Source: Rhodobacterales bacterium 56_14_T64 (GTDB lineage: Bacteria > Pseudomonadota > Alphaproteobacteria > Rhodobacterales > Rhodobacteraceae). Taken from it: a stretch of 64,000 bases of DNA. A program made the translations under genes and the position numbers. The DNA is taken from assembly GCA_002162795.1 (NCBI GenBank), contig MAAY01000079.1:1-64000 (forward strand), written 5' to 3'. Positions 1-10,402 of this stretch are shown piece after piece. Under the pieces are notes generated by a model, which saw only the letters and a list, made by a program, of their open reading frames with translations, was not told where the DNA came from and searched no databases. How positions within the stretch are numbered: position 1 is the first letter of the stretch; each line of letters starts with the position of its first letter.

Positions 1-361
1 CCGATCAGGGCAGCCAATTCACCAGCAGGGATTGGATCGATGTGCTGCGCGATGCGAAGATCAAGATCAGCATGGATGGCAAAGGACGCTGGATCGATAA
101 CCGCATGATCGAGCGCCTCTGGCGGTCCCTCAAGTACGAATGCGTCTATCTGCACGCTTTTGAGACAGGCTCAGAGGCGAAAGCAGGCATCGGTAAATAG
201 CTGGGCTACTACAACGCCGAACGACCGCATTCGACCCACGGTATCTTGCCCCCTGACGAGGCTTATGCCAGCGAAACAGAACCCATGAGAATAGCAGCCT
301 GAGGAAACCCTGATCCATCTTAATAAGGCTGCGAAGTGGTCAAAAAACTAGGACCACCTCT
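1..361 (+). pseudogene. 3' part of an IS3-family transposase OrfB (DDE integrase core) plus IS right end; truncated by window start and carrying an in-frame TAG
   Basis: Frame ending at TGA 300-302 reads ...DQGSQFTSRDWIDVLRDAKIKISMDGKGRWIDNRMIERLWRSLKYECVYLHAFETGSEAKAGIGK*LGYYNAERPHSTHGILPPDEAYASETEPMRIAA*; TAG at 198-200 where the 35.6-kb relative has TGG. Right end 'ggaccacctct' at 351-361 matches the IS end at 35712-35722. Confidence 0.85.
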
Positions 362-1114
362 CTGCGCTGTGTCTCTCCCAACTATATCGTGTCCGTCATT
401 TCCTAAATGAAAGTTAACTTTAGTGTAACTGGAAGCGAGTTTATGTTTCCTGAATTCTGTCAGCCCCAACTTGCTGCCCCCGCAACAGCGTGGGAACATG
501 TTCGGGAAGGTGCCCTGAAAGCTTTGCCGCCTGTCTAACAAAGGAGGCCTGCAGGACTGTCGATGCGTACTGTCTATGTCAGGAATGCCACCGGCGACGC
601 GCCTCTGGAAACCAAAAGTGCGCCGCGGGGGAAGTTTAGCAGCGCATCGCGTAGCTGATGCAGGCGATTCCGGTGGGGCTTTTCGGTAGGCGGACTGGGT
701 CAGCTCGGCGTCCAGGGCTACTTCGACGCCGTTGGCCAGGAAATAGCTGACCCCGGCCAAGGCAAAGGCCCGGGTTTGGTTCAGCACAGTTGGTGCGGCG
801 ACACTGAATCTGGCCAGGCCGGGGATGGTGCCGGTCATCGGGTCTGTTCTGCGAGGTTTGAACTGGATTGGCCGGGCCATTGGGGACCTGTTGATCTCTC
901 TGAAGGAATGCGACCGGTGCGATCGGTGCGAAGCTGGTGATGATTATCAAAACGTTCAAAGAGAGGCGGGGGGCAAGGTGCGTTCCCTAGTTTACTGTAA
1001 GTGAAGTTGAGTTGGGGCGCTATGCGTCCAACTAAGAACCCTGAAAGCACTGCTTTCTTAAGGTGGACTTCAAAAACGTTCTGAGGAAAGATTGGGGTGC
1101 AATGGATGTGAGGG

Positions 1115-1594
1115 ATGAGAATGCGTTGGATTGTTGCAATTTTGATCGGCTGTGCCGTTACCGGTGCTCAGGCTGATGGTGTGGACAGGAACTCAATCTG
1201 TAAGGATCTGTCCCTGGATTACGTCGCCAAGCATGAAAAGAACCGGGACTATCGGCTATTCCGAGTATTTGAGTTCTACAGCGAAAAAATTGATGCGTGC
1301 ATTCACGTTGAAGCCAAGCTTTTTGGCACAAGTGTTGAGGTTCGGGATTTGACCGGCGTCGTGTTCGCAGATCACCAGAACATGCTACTCCATTGTGACG
1401 TGAGCGGAGTGGATGAGGCCAATATTGAGGTCGTGTGGAGTCACCGAGGCGACATATCAGAGGTCCCGTACAAAGATTGGCTGACAGACGGTAAAGGTGG
1501 GCTGCCAAGAACACTGAAAACGTCGGAATTCCTGTTGACGCGTTCCGATTGCGAAGCCGTGTTAGAGCGATGGTTAGTAAAGTGGAACGGCTAG
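1115..1594 (+). CDS. hypothetical secreted protein
   Basis: 159-aa ORF with N-terminal signal-like segment MRMRWIVAILIGCAVTGAQA. Confidence 0.55.
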   Translation: MRMRWIVAILIGCAVTGAQADGVDRNSICKDLSLDYVAKHEKNRDYRLFRVFEFYSEKIDACIHVEAKLFGTSVEVRDLTGVVFADHQNMLLHCDVSGVDEANIEVVWSHRGDISEVPYKDWLTDGKGGLPRTLKTSEFLLTRSDCEAVLERWLVKWNG

Positions 1595-1681
1595 GTTTTA
1601 AGGTTTTGTGCCCCGGGAGGCCCAATAACTGTTCGTTCCCCAGGCAGAAATAACTGGTTGATAGCGGTCCAACAAAGGAGC

Positions 1682-2083
1682 CTATTTCATTTTGTAGTCC
1701 GTGCCTTTCCATTTCTCCGTGAGCTTGGCGGGAAACTTGTCACCGTTTTGGAGGTAATGGGTCGCGAGAGCGGTGCCGAGTGCTTTGTAAAAGGCGTCCT
1801 GCCCCTTGTTGTAGGCTTTGTTATCGTGCGGGTTCGGTGTGATGCCGTACTCCTTCTTGTTTTGTGCTCCCTTGAGGTAAATCGAGATCCCGCGCGGGCC
1901 GCCGCCTGCATTGCTCGATTTGGTTTCGGTGTATTTGAATACAAGTTCCGTGTTCCGAAGCGTATCCTTGAACTTGACTTCGCTGCTGATCGTTTTCCCG
2001 CCCATCGTCACGCTCTCCTGTTCGACACTCCCCAAGTGGAATGTTGTCTCTTGCATGTTGTGGTTGTTTGGCGCCCCAATCAA
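1682..2083 (-). CDS. hypothetical protein
   Basis: 133-aa ORF with plausible soluble composition. Confidence 0.5.
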   Translation of the reverse strand: MIGAPNNHNMQETTFHLGSVEQESVTMGGKTISSEVKFKDTLRNTELVFKYTETKSSNAGGGPRGISIYLKGAQNKKEYGITPNPHDNKAYNKGQDAFYKALGTALATHYLQNGDKFPAKLTEKWKGTDYKMK

Positions 2084-2141
2084 GTCTCTTATACACTCTG
2101 TTTCGATGTTCGAGCATAATTGGCTGGTGAACCGATAATCC

Positions 2142-2160
2142 CCCCCATTGTTAATGGGGG
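2142..2160. terminator. hairpin CCCCCATT-gtt-AATGGGGG (possible terminator)
   Basis: 8-bp inverted repeat with short loop in intergenic DNA. Confidence 0.4.
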
Positions 2161-2440
2161 CTGCCAGTAGAACTTACGCGCCCATTGTTATTTTCATGGC
2201 AGGTGTCATTCCAATGTTTTCGTCGCGAGAGCGTAGTTGGAATATTTTGGGCATGGTGAAATGTGGACGGACATTATTGAGTGTCGCAAGCGATGATTTT
2301 GGGGTCAGAAATGTCGGGTTTTCAGCTTCGAATTTGATGAATTGGTTCTTTTCTTTACCCCTGAACTGCTTTTAACTCCGGTTAGTTTAATTTGCCGCAG
2401 TGCCCTTAGGTGCGGCTTCAGATTTCAAGGAGATGCGGGA

Positions 2441-3007
2441 ATGTCGATTTTACTCCGCAAATTATTTGCAGCAGGTTTGATGGCCGCTTCAGTTGCCAGT
2501 GTACCAAGCCTGACATTGGCGGAAATGCCGATAACTTACAAAGACGAGGGCCGCGCATTGTTCCACTTGTCGGTGCCCGATTTTTGGACCGCGCGGGCAG
2601 GCGGCGCCCGTGCAGTTACTCCCTCAGGATCAGATGAAGCACGTTTGATCAACCGAGTAATCGGTCTCACTCCCGTGTTGGAGGATGGGATCTGGATGGG
2701 GTTTATCTCGCCGCATGGGGTTAAAACGTTTGAGCAGTCTTTGGACTATTTGCGGGGTGTTGGTCCGTTCCTAGTCAATGATGCTGAGGTGAGCGACCGC
2801 AATCGTATTTCCGTGGGGGGCCTGCCAGCCGAGCGTCTAACGGGAAGTGGTCGTCGTGATGGCAAAGCCGTCAATTTCACAGCAGTCGTCGTCGACTTGC
2901 CGCGTGACCGTGTGGCAATCGCGGTGGTGGTGATGGAGGCTGGGGTGAGCCCGGATCTGGTGTCCGATGTGAACACAGTTTTTGCGTCGTTCCGAGCGGC
3001 TAGGTAA
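2441..3007 (+). CDS. hypothetical secreted protein
   Basis: MSILLRKLFAAGLMAASVASVPSLTLAE... signal peptide; 188 aa from ATG 2441. Confidence 0.6.
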   Translation: MSILLRKLFAAGLMAASVASVPSLTLAEMPITYKDEGRALFHLSVPDFWTARAGGARAVTPSGSDEARLINRVIGLTPVLEDGIWMGFISPHGVKTFEQSLDYLRGVGPFLVNDAEVSDRNRISVGGLPAERLTGSGRRDGKAVNFTAVVVDLPRDRVAIAVVVMEAGVSPDLVSDVNTVFASFRAAR

Positions 3008-3330
3008 TGGGAATTGATACGATGTTTTTGAAACCAAGGAAAATTTTTCTTGCCGGACTGTTGGGGGCTGCACTAGTCGGCATTTCGGGGTGCGATCCCA
3101 ATGCAACGTATAGCGGCGGGGTGTATTATGACGGTTTGTTGTGGAACGATTATTATAATGGTTACCCAAGACCACCTCGGCCGCCTCGGCCTCCAAGACC
3201 AGAACATCCGATTGAACGGCCGCCGAGACCAGAGCACCCAATTGCTCGCCCACCGGTCGCGCGTCCACCGGTGGCCCGACCACCAATATATCGCCCGCCA
3301 GTCGCAAGGCCAATGCCCGCACCTAGATAG
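3007..3330 (+). CDS. small lipoprotein with Pro/Arg-rich (RPPRPEHPI / VARPP) tandem repeat tail
   Basis: Start overlaps the upstream stop; lipobox-like LVGISGC; C-terminus PRPPRPPRPPRPEHPIERPPRPEHPIARPPVARPPVARPP. Confidence 0.6.
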   Translation: MGIDTMFLKPRKIFLAGLLGAALVGISGCDPNATYSGGVYYDGLLWNDYYNGYPRPPRPPRPPRPEHPIERPPRPEHPIARPPVARPPVARPPIYRPPVARPMPAPR

Positions 3331-3442
3331 GGGGTGAAGGCTTCTGCCCGCTGTCGACCTCCCTTCGGAAGGCGGGTATTCTGTTGTGCAAAGCGCCGCA
3401 CAAGCGTGGTGCTGTGCCCAAGGCCGCAAGGGGTATCTGCGT

Positions 3443-4255
3443 TCAAAGTTCAAATGTCTGTTTTCGAAGTGAGCTACCCTCAACTTTTGCAAAGTGTTTT
3501 TTCTCCGCGGGATCCAGTTTGGATTTGCCAACTCTCACGTTTGGCTTGTCGCGAAGAAAATACTCTTCCACATAGTAAGACACGATAAGCTTGGCGGGCA
3601 GCTTCCCCAACATCGTCTTGAACTCATTGGTTGGGCTACCCCACCAAGGTTTTCGGGCACCGCTGCAACGCGCAGTGAATTTCACTTTGACCCGCAGCTC
3701 CCTTTTTAGATTGCTTTTCTTACAGGCATTTTCCGCCTTTTTGGCCAACTCCAGCAGTTTGATAAGTTTCGCTTCACATCCATGCCTATACGAGGAATTT
3801 GCGCTTGAAGTCATTGGGATCAGATTGCAGTTGTCGCCAGGTCCCCCCAAGCTGCCATTGAGAATGTGACCCTTTACGAAGGTCTGGGCCTGGAGTTCAT
3901 TGTAATCTGCAACCAGGGCTATCTCTTTCAAGCCAAGGTGCTCCAGAATTTCACTAACAGAGTTGGATTTAGCGATTTTTGTCACTGTGGATTTTCTGGA
4001 CAGCGCCTTTTTTACCAATTCGATGTCGACAAGGTCTTTAACGTCCCATTCGGTATTGATGCGCTCCACTATCGTGCATTGGCCCTTTTTGGGGGCGCCA
4101 TAGGAGGATTTAAGATCGTCAGTTGTAAGCAAGCATGAAACCGAGTCTGCGCCCACAGAAAAACTATCCCCCTCGAACTTGACGTCGCTGCGTGCGGAAT
4201 AGGTCAATACACCCGACATAAAATTATCCCAAATAGAACAGTTCGCCTCGGTCAC
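3443..4255 (-). CDS. hypothetical protein
   Basis: 270-aa ORF without recognised domain. Confidence 0.5.
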   Translation of the reverse strand: MTEANCSIWDNFMSGVLTYSARSDVKFEGDSFSVGADSVSCLLTTDDLKSSYGAPKKGQCTIVERINTEWDVKDLVDIELVKKALSRKSTVTKIAKSNSVSEILEHLGLKEIALVADYNELQAQTFVKGHILNGSLGGPGDNCNLIPMTSSANSSYRHGCEAKLIKLLELAKKAENACKKSNLKRELRVKVKFTARCSGARKPWWGSPTNEFKTMLGKLPAKLIVSYYVEEYFLRDKPNVRVGKSKLDPAEKKHFAKVEGSSLRKQTFEL

Positions 4256-4894
4256 TTCACTGCAAGTAGTGAAGCGGATCCTGCAGACAAAGCTAAGTCA
4301 AATATCAGACACGGCAACCGATTTTGCGTCGGTTGGTGTTGATGTTGTTCCACCACGAATGAGTGTTCGGATTGCGCGCGTCGTCGTGGCGCTGTCGCGT
4401 AAAGCTATGTCCCATAGGATTTCTTTTTGAAAATCACATATCAAAAGGTCACGACAAGCTGGGGCTTCGGTCAATGATATTTTGCAGCGGCTACAGTGGC
4501 CGCGTTCTAGACGCGTCTATTGGCCTGAAGGGCGTCTGCATTTGCGTCGATGCATGATCCAAAGCCCCATAAAGGTATTTTTAACTGACTTTCCAGGACG
4601 GGTTCACACAAGCAGAACGTAAGTCTTCTTAAAAATATTGCGATTACCTTCTGATCGGCATACGCGAACGCCTGAAAAAAATGCGCAAAGAATTTGGAAG
4701 GGCATGTCCGAGGCTGATGAAGATATTGGGGTCTGAATGTCATGCGTGCATCGCGCAAAGATGCGACAGGGCTTTCGTGATCAACTCATTACGGCGGGTG
4801 CAGTCGATCCTGCCATCGGTGTGATGGGGGACATGTTTATTCCCATCCATCAGGCACCAGTTTTGATTTGTCGGCGCTCAAAGCTGTGGGGATT

Positions 4895-4933
4895 TTACAA
4901 AAAATTACAAATTACAGTTGACACCTTACAAAT
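4895..4933. promoter_or_regulatory. candidate operator: repeated TTACAAA upstream of first TRAP operon
   Basis: tttacaaaaaattacaaattacagttgacaccttacaaa. Confidence 0.45.
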
Positions 4934-5002
4934 AGTGACGTGATAAGGGGCGGGTCGGCTGCCCTTGTATCAACTTTGGCTGCCAGTTCTGGGAGGAATA
5001 GA

Positions 5003-5998
5003 ATGTCAATTTACAAATCTATAACAAATTTGGCCGTTGGGGCAACGGTTGCTTCGACGCTGCTGGTCTCTACGGCTTCGGCTGATGCGATTACCCTGCG
5101 CGGTGCCAGCATGTTTGATGACCAACATGCGTATACCAAAACCATGATGCAGTTTGCTGAGTTGGTAGAAAAAGCCTATGAGGGTGAGGTCGATTTTGAC
5201 CTGCGTCTGAATGGTGAACTGGGCGACGAAGGCGATTTTGTCACGTTCTTGCAGCAGGGTGTTGCAATTGATTACACAATTATGGCCCCGTCCAACATGG
5301 CCAGCTTTGCTCCGTCGATCCCGTTGATGGACATGCCGTTCCTGTTCCGCGATCTGGAACATTGGGATGCCGCGCTGTCCAGCGGTGTGATGGCGCCACT
5401 TGAGGCCGAGCTGCTTGAAAAAGCTGACATCAAGATCATCGGGTATACAGGCGGCGGCGTCCGAAATCTTGCTTCCGCGGCACCGATTGCAAACATGGAA
5501 GAGCTGAAAGGTCACAAAATGCGCGTGATGGGGGCCCCTATCCAAGCGCAAATTTTTTCGGCTATTCAAGCGTCACCAGCTGCGATTGCCTACAACGAAG
5601 TTTACAACGCTATTCAGACCGGCGTTATCGCTGGGTTTGAAAACGAAGCCGCCAGCATTCAGAATCTCAAGTTCTACGAAGTGGCACCGCACATCACTCT
5701 GACACGTCACGCGATCACTGTGCGTCCTATCGTGATGAGCGGCAAAACGTTCCGTAAACTTCCTGAGTCGCTGCAAGCGGCCGTCCTGGAAGCCGGCAGC
5801 GAAGCCGGTGCTTTTGGTCGTGACCTGGAGAGTTCAGAAGATGGCATCAAGCTGCAGCAAATGGCTGACGCTGGTCAGGTCATCCTTCAGGAATTTGCGG
5901 ACCGTGATCAACTGCTGAAATTGGTTGTCCCGGTTCAGGATGCTTATGCAGCTGAATTGGGTGCGACTGATCTGCTGATTGCGATCCGCTCCAAGTAA
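5003..5998 (+). CDS. dctP: TRAP transporter solute-binding protein (DctP family)
   Basis: Signal peptide then ...DAITLRGASMFDDQHAYTKTMMQFAELVEKAYEGEVDF...; followed by DctQ and DctM genes. Start set at ATG 5003 after a GGAGG-like RBS. Confidence 0.9.
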   Translation: MSIYKSITNLAVGATVASTLLVSTASADAITLRGASMFDDQHAYTKTMMQFAELVEKAYEGEVDFDLRLNGELGDEGDFVTFLQQGVAIDYTIMAPSNMASFAPSIPLMDMPFLFRDLEHWDAALSSGVMAPLEAELLEKADIKIIGYTGGGVRNLASAAPIANMEELKGHKMRVMGAPIQAQIFSAIQASPAAIAYNEVYNAIQTGVIAGFENEAASIQNLKFYEVAPHITLTRHAITVRPIVMSGKTFRKLPESLQAAVLEAGSEAGAFGRDLESSEDGIKLQQMADAGQVILQEFADRDQLLKLVVPVQDAYAAELGATDLLIAIRSK

Positions 5999-6023
5999 TC
6001 ACTTGCCATTTATGACTACAGAT

Positions 6024-6052
6024 CACCGGAGCGTGTCTGCTCCGGTGGTTTT
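6024..6052 (+). terminator. hairpin CACCGGAGC-gtgtct-GCTCCGGTG + T-rich tract between dctP and dctQ
   Basis: 9-bp perfect stem followed by gttttcactctttt. Confidence 0.7.
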
Positions 6053-6075
6053 CACTCTTTTACCGGCAGGTTGTT

Positions 6076-6570
6076 ATGATCGAACGTCTTCTTGAAGTCT
6101 TCTGCAATGGCCTCAGGGTCCTTTTGGGGGGGCTTGTCGCGGCATTGGCCATTCCAGTCGGTATGCAGGTGATCGCGCGCTATACGGGTATTATCCCAGT
6201 CTATCTCTGGACCGAAGAATTGGCGACATTCCTATTTGTCTGGGTTGTCATGATTGGCGCGATGGTTGCCGTCTGGGATGGTTCTCATTTTGATGTGCGT
6301 GTGCTGCCAGATGCCAAACACCCCCTGCTAAAGCTCCTGCAAGATGGGTTGGTTCTGGTGCTGATTATCGGATTTGCCGTGATTTTCGCTTGGTACGGCA
6401 TTGAGTATGCCAAATTTGGCTGGATCCAGAATTCGGTCATGATGCGGGCCAATTTGATAATCACCTATATCTCGGTGCCTATAGTCGGCGTGGTTTGGAT
6501 CCTGTTTGCGGGCTACCGCCTTTATGAGGCCGTTGCTGACTACAGCTCCGAAAAGAAGGCAACACTATGA
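6076..6570 (+). CDS. dctQ: TRAP transporter small permease
   Basis: 164-aa membrane protein with typical ...WTEELATFLFVWVVMIGAMVAVWDGSHFDV motif. Confidence 0.88.
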   Translation: MIERLLEVFCNGLRVLLGGLVAALAIPVGMQVIARYTGIIPVYLWTEELATFLFVWVVMIGAMVAVWDGSHFDVRVLPDAKHPLLKLLQDGLVLVLIIGFAVIFAWYGIEYAKFGWIQNSVMMRANLIITYISVPIVGVVWILFAGYRLYEAVADYSSEKKATL

Positions 6571-7877
6571 TCGTCTCTACTGGCCTTGCCTGCGCAATCC
6601 TTGTCGGCGGCTTTATTCTTCTTGTCATTCTGCGTGTTCCTGTGGCGTTTGCCCTAGGTATTGCCACAGTTCCGATTGTGCTGCTGGATTTGCGGCTGAC
6701 TCCGTTCATCATTCTGGACAGAATGTTCCAGTCCTATAACTCGTTCATCTTGCTGGCGGTGCCGTTTTTCTTGTTAGCGGCGAACCTGATGAACTCAGGT
6801 AAAATAACCGATAAACTCATCGATCTGGCACGGGTGTTGACGGGTTGGATGCCCGGGGGGCTTGGCCACGTAAATGTCGCGGTGTCTATGCTGTTTGCAG
6901 GCATTTCCGGATCTTCGACAGCGGACGCGGCAGGCTGTGGGAAAATCTTGATCCCCGCGATGGTCAAAGAGGGCTATGACACCCGGTTCGCCATCGCCCT
7001 GACCGCCTGTTCATCCGTTATGGGCGTGATCATTCCGCCCAGCATTCTGATGATTGTTTGGGGTGGGGTCATGCAAACATCGGTAGGGGCCCTGTTCCTG
7101 GCTGGGGCCACTCCGGGGTTGATGATTGGATTGGCGTTGATGGCGACGGTTTACGGCTATGCCAAAGTCTACGGCTATCCCACTATTGGTGCGCCGACCC
7201 TGTGTGATATCTGGAAGGCCTTTAGGGGCGCGGCATTGGCATTGCTCACCCCGGTACTTGTGGTTGGCGGCATTGTGGGCGGCATCGTCACGCCGACTGA
7301 AAGCGCAATCATTGCCGCTGGATATTCCCTGATCTTGGGGATGTTTGTCTATCGTACGATCTCAGTGAAAGACCTTGGGCATATTTTCTACGACACTGGC
7401 CGATTTGCCTCGATTTCGCTGTTTGCGATCGGCACCGCCTCGGCGTTTGGCTGGCTTCTGGCTTTTTACAACGTACCACGCCTGATTGTGGATATGATGA
7501 CCGCTCTTGATTTTGGTCCTTTTGGCACTGCTTTGGTCATTGCCGGGCTGTTTTTGTTCTTTGGTCTATTCATCGACGCAATCCCAACCATCATCATTCT
7601 TGGCACAGTCTTGTTGCCGGTGGCCAATGCTGCGGGTATCGATCCAGTCGTTTTTGCAATCATCGGGATCATATCCCTGTCCTTCGGACTTGTAACACCA
7701 CCCTACGGGCTATGTTTGCTGATATCAGCGTCCATTGGCGGTATGAACGTGGTGCAGGTGATGCGGGATGTGGCGATCATCTTGGTGCCAATGTTGATTA
7801 TTCTGCTTTTGGTTATCCTCTTCCCCGACATCGCGCTTTGGCTGCCTAAATTGCTGATGCCAAGCACGTTCCATTGA
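6567..7877 (+). CDS. dctM: TRAP transporter large permease
   Basis: 436 aa, overlaps dctQ stop by 4 nt; ...FAGISGSSTADAAGCGKILIPAMVKEGYD... is characteristic of DctM. Confidence 0.92.
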   Translation: MIVSTGLACAILVGGFILLVILRVPVAFALGIATVPIVLLDLRLTPFIILDRMFQSYNSFILLAVPFFLLAANLMNSGKITDKLIDLARVLTGWMPGGLGHVNVAVSMLFAGISGSSTADAAGCGKILIPAMVKEGYDTRFAIALTACSSVMGVIIPPSILMIVWGGVMQTSVGALFLAGATPGLMIGLALMATVYGYAKVYGYPTIGAPTLCDIWKAFRGAALALLTPVLVVGGIVGGIVTPTESAIIAAGYSLILGMFVYRTISVKDLGHIFYDTGRFASISLFAIGTASAFGWLLAFYNVPRLIVDMMTALDFGPFGTALVIAGLFLFFGLFIDAIPTIIILGTVLLPVANAAGIDPVVFAIIGIISLSFGLVTPPYGLCLLISASIGGMNVVQVMRDVAIILVPMLIILLLVILFPDIALWLPKLLMPSTFH

Positions 7878-8118
7878 CGATGGGGGGGATGAAAGCAACA
7901 TTGGCAAACAGGATCAACAAGCCCCCGGACATTCCTATTTGGGTCGGCTCAAAGGGTTGGCTGAACCGCGTGGCGCGATCTCGGCGGTATCGGTTCAGAA
8001 CCAATCCGGCCAAACTCAGAACAATAACAGCGCCGAACCCGGCTGACTAAGCGCCAGCAAATAACAAACTCTTGCGTGAACGCAAAACACGAAGCAAGCA
8101 CTAGAAGGGCACCAGACA

Positions 8119-8835
8119 ATGAGCCAACTGAAAACAGAAACGCGCGATAAGCTGATGCAGATCAGCACAGCAACATTGACCACGGCTCTTTTTAAACATG
8201 GGTTCCGCAATATCTACATTCAGGGGCCACAGCGCCTGAATCCCGGCGCCAATATGGTCGGCGTTGCCTATACACTTCGCTACATCCCCGCGCGCGAGGA
8301 TCTGGACGGATTGGAGTCATTTGCAAACCGGGAAAATCCGCAACGAAAAGGTGTCGAAGAGTGCCCCGAAGGATCAGTCTTTGTGATCGATTCCCGTCAG
8401 GATGCGACCGCAGCATCAGCGGGCTGTATTCTCGCGACGCGATTGCAAGTTCTTGGCTGTCGTGGGATCGTCACGGATGGCGGTTTCAGGGATACACCGG
8501 AAATTTCAGGGTTGGATATGCCGGCCTATCACACGCGTCCCAGTGCCCCGACTAATTTGACTAAGCACCACGCAGTTGCGGTAAATGATCCCATTGCCTG
8601 TGGTGGTGTATCCGTCTTTCCTGGTGATGTTATTGTGGGAGACAACGAGGGAGTTGTCTGCATTCCGATACACATGGCTGATGAAATTACCGATGAAGCG
8701 GTTGAAATGACAGTATTTGAAGACTTTGTTTTAGAAATGGTACAACAGGGTGCATCTACCTTTGGTCTGTACCCGCCGACAGACCCATCAACACAGGATA
8801 AGTTCAGCACGTGGAGACAGGCAAACGGAAGATAA
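8119..8835 (+). CDS. RraA-family protein (RraA-like / HMG aldolase-like)
   Basis: GCRGIVTDGGFRDTPEISGLDMPAYHTRPSAPTN... GDVIVGDNEGVVCIP motifs. Confidence 0.82.
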   Translation: MSQLKTETRDKLMQISTATLTTALFKHGFRNIYIQGPQRLNPGANMVGVAYTLRYIPAREDLDGLESFANRENPQRKGVEECPEGSVFVIDSRQDATAASAGCILATRLQVLGCRGIVTDGGFRDTPEISGLDMPAYHTRPSAPTNLTKHHAVAVNDPIACGGVSVFPGDVIVGDNEGVVCIPIHMADEITDEAVEMTVFEDFVLEMVQQGASTFGLYPPTDPSTQDKFSTWRQANGR

Positions 8836-9551
8836 AGGCCATGCCAAATGGACCTTCAGAGCGTGTAGTGCGCGATCGGACCTTATCTGATCGCGTCTAT
8901 GAAAATGTGCTTTCCATGATTTCTGGAGGGCAGTTTCCAGTCGGAGCCAAGCTGCCAACCGAGCAGGTCCTGAGCGAGCAGCTGGAGGTATCACGCCCTA
9001 TTATCCGGCAGGCTCTCAAGCAGTTGCGCGAAGATGGCGTTGTTGTCTCCCGGCAAGGATCTGGATCCTATGTGCAGCGCCGCCCTGACGAGGCGGTTCT
9101 GGATTTTGCTCCGGTAGGCTCCATTGCGGATATTCAACGGACATTTGAGTTCCGCGCAGCGATCGAAGGGGAGGCCGCGTTTCTTGCGGCCGAACGCCGG
9201 ACGAGTACCGATTTGGCCCGGCTGAAGTCGTCACTGGAAGAACTCGACCGATGTGTCCGAGCGGGCGAGCTTGGGGTGGACGCGGATGAAGAATTCCACG
9301 TGGCCGTTTGTATGGCCGCAGACAACCAGTATTTTTTAGCGGCGCGTAGCTCAATGAAGTCAAACATCTTGACGGGCATGAGATTGACGCGAAATTTGTC
9401 CCTGACCAAACCGCAAGACCGGTTGGAGTTGGTGCAAAAAGAGCATTACGCCATTTATGATGCTATTGTTCAGCAGGACAGTGCGGCAGCGCGAGATGCC
9501 ATGAGGGTGCACGTAGAAAATGCCCGCAATCGTGTGTTTGAGGGAGCCTGA
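8811..9551 (+). CDS. GntR family transcriptional regulator, FadR/FCD subfamily
   Basis: SDRVYENVLSMISGGQFPVGAKLPTEQVLSEQLEVSRPIIRQALKQLREDGVVVSRQGSGSYV; C-terminal FCD domain. Confidence 0.88.
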   Translation: METGKRKIKAMPNGPSERVVRDRTLSDRVYENVLSMISGGQFPVGAKLPTEQVLSEQLEVSRPIIRQALKQLREDGVVVSRQGSGSYVQRRPDEAVLDFAPVGSIADIQRTFEFRAAIEGEAAFLAAERRTSTDLARLKSSLEELDRCVRAGELGVDADEEFHVAVCMAADNQYFLAARSSMKSNILTGMRLTRNLSLTKPQDRLELVQKEHYAIYDAIVQQDSAAARDAMRVHVENARNRVFEGA

Positions 9552-9583
9552 CCACAGCAGTGGCCTGCTCCCTTCGCTCTTAA

Positions 9584-10048
9584 TTAGTCCTTCGTCCAAC
9601 CGTGCGCGTCCATGAAGTCATCACGCCGGGGAGCAAATGCATCGTACAGCGAGCCAGTTTCTAAGCAAACGCAGGAATGCACAGCGTTAGACGGGATTAT
9701 TGTGCCGTCTCCTGGGCCCATTCTTTTGGTCACCCCGTTCACAGTGAACTCAAACAGACCTGACGCTACAAAAGTAGTCTGCGTATGAGGGTGGTTATGT
9801 GGCAGGCCTTCGCCGCCTTTTTCAAACTGAAATTCGACCATCATCAGGTCCTTGTTCTCGCACAAGATACGTCTTTGGGCTCCGGGGCCTGAAACCATCC
9901 ATTGGGAGGGGGTGTTAGAATGGATAATCACGGGTTTTCCTTTCCAGAAAGTGGCGTTGGTGCATGCGTTTGGTATCTTAAATTGATTAAAATTTGTAAC
10001 TTCACCTTGTCGAATCGTCAACGGTAGGCCGAGGTTATTCCCTGACAT
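9584..10048 (-). CDS. cupin-domain protein (KdgF-like)
   Basis: GLPHNHPHTQTTFVASGLFEFTVNG...GPGDGTIIPSNAVHSCVCLETGSLYDAFAPRRDDFM. Confidence 0.78.
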   Translation of the reverse strand: MSGNNLGLPLTIRQGEVTNFNQFKIPNACTNATFWKGKPVIIHSNTPSQWMVSGPGAQRRILCENKDLMMVEFQFEKGGEGLPHNHPHTQTTFVASGLFEFTVNGVTKRMGPGDGTIIPSNAVHSCVCLETGSLYDAFAPRRDDFMDAHGWTKD

Positions 10049-10092
10049 ACGGTGTTTAGACGTTAAATCTACGACTCTCTCTTGAGTGGCAA

Positions 10093-10112
10093 TATTTGTA
10101 ATTATTTGTATT
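10093..10112. promoter_or_regulatory. candidate operator: tatttgtaattatttgtatt upstream of the cupin gene
   Basis: Reverse complement contains AATTACAAA as at 4.9 and 14.3 kb. Confidence 0.45.
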
Positions 10113-10402
10113 GAGTGGGTTCGCGAACTAAGGTAGGCCTAGGCAAATGTAAAATCGATTGGGCTGAGTATTGGCGGAAGTGTAGGTGGGATCGTCGCGG
10201 GGCTGAGACGGCTCAAATCTGCTGGGATTTAATTCGTTCAGTAGAGAGCGTGCAGCAACCTCACCAGCAACGACACCCATTTCACCGATGCAAACAGGGG
10301 TGGGATCAAGGCAGCCATATCAAGCTTTGAAATCGTATGTGCCAATCACAATTTACAAGCCTGTCTTAGGCTTGCCTACCGTAGACTGAACTGGAGAAGA
10401 AC

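Noticed and set aside
320-1050. Minus-strand ORFs at 320-880, 636-959 and 835-1050
   Set aside because: Overlapping low-complexity translations beside an IS end; no coherent family recognised.
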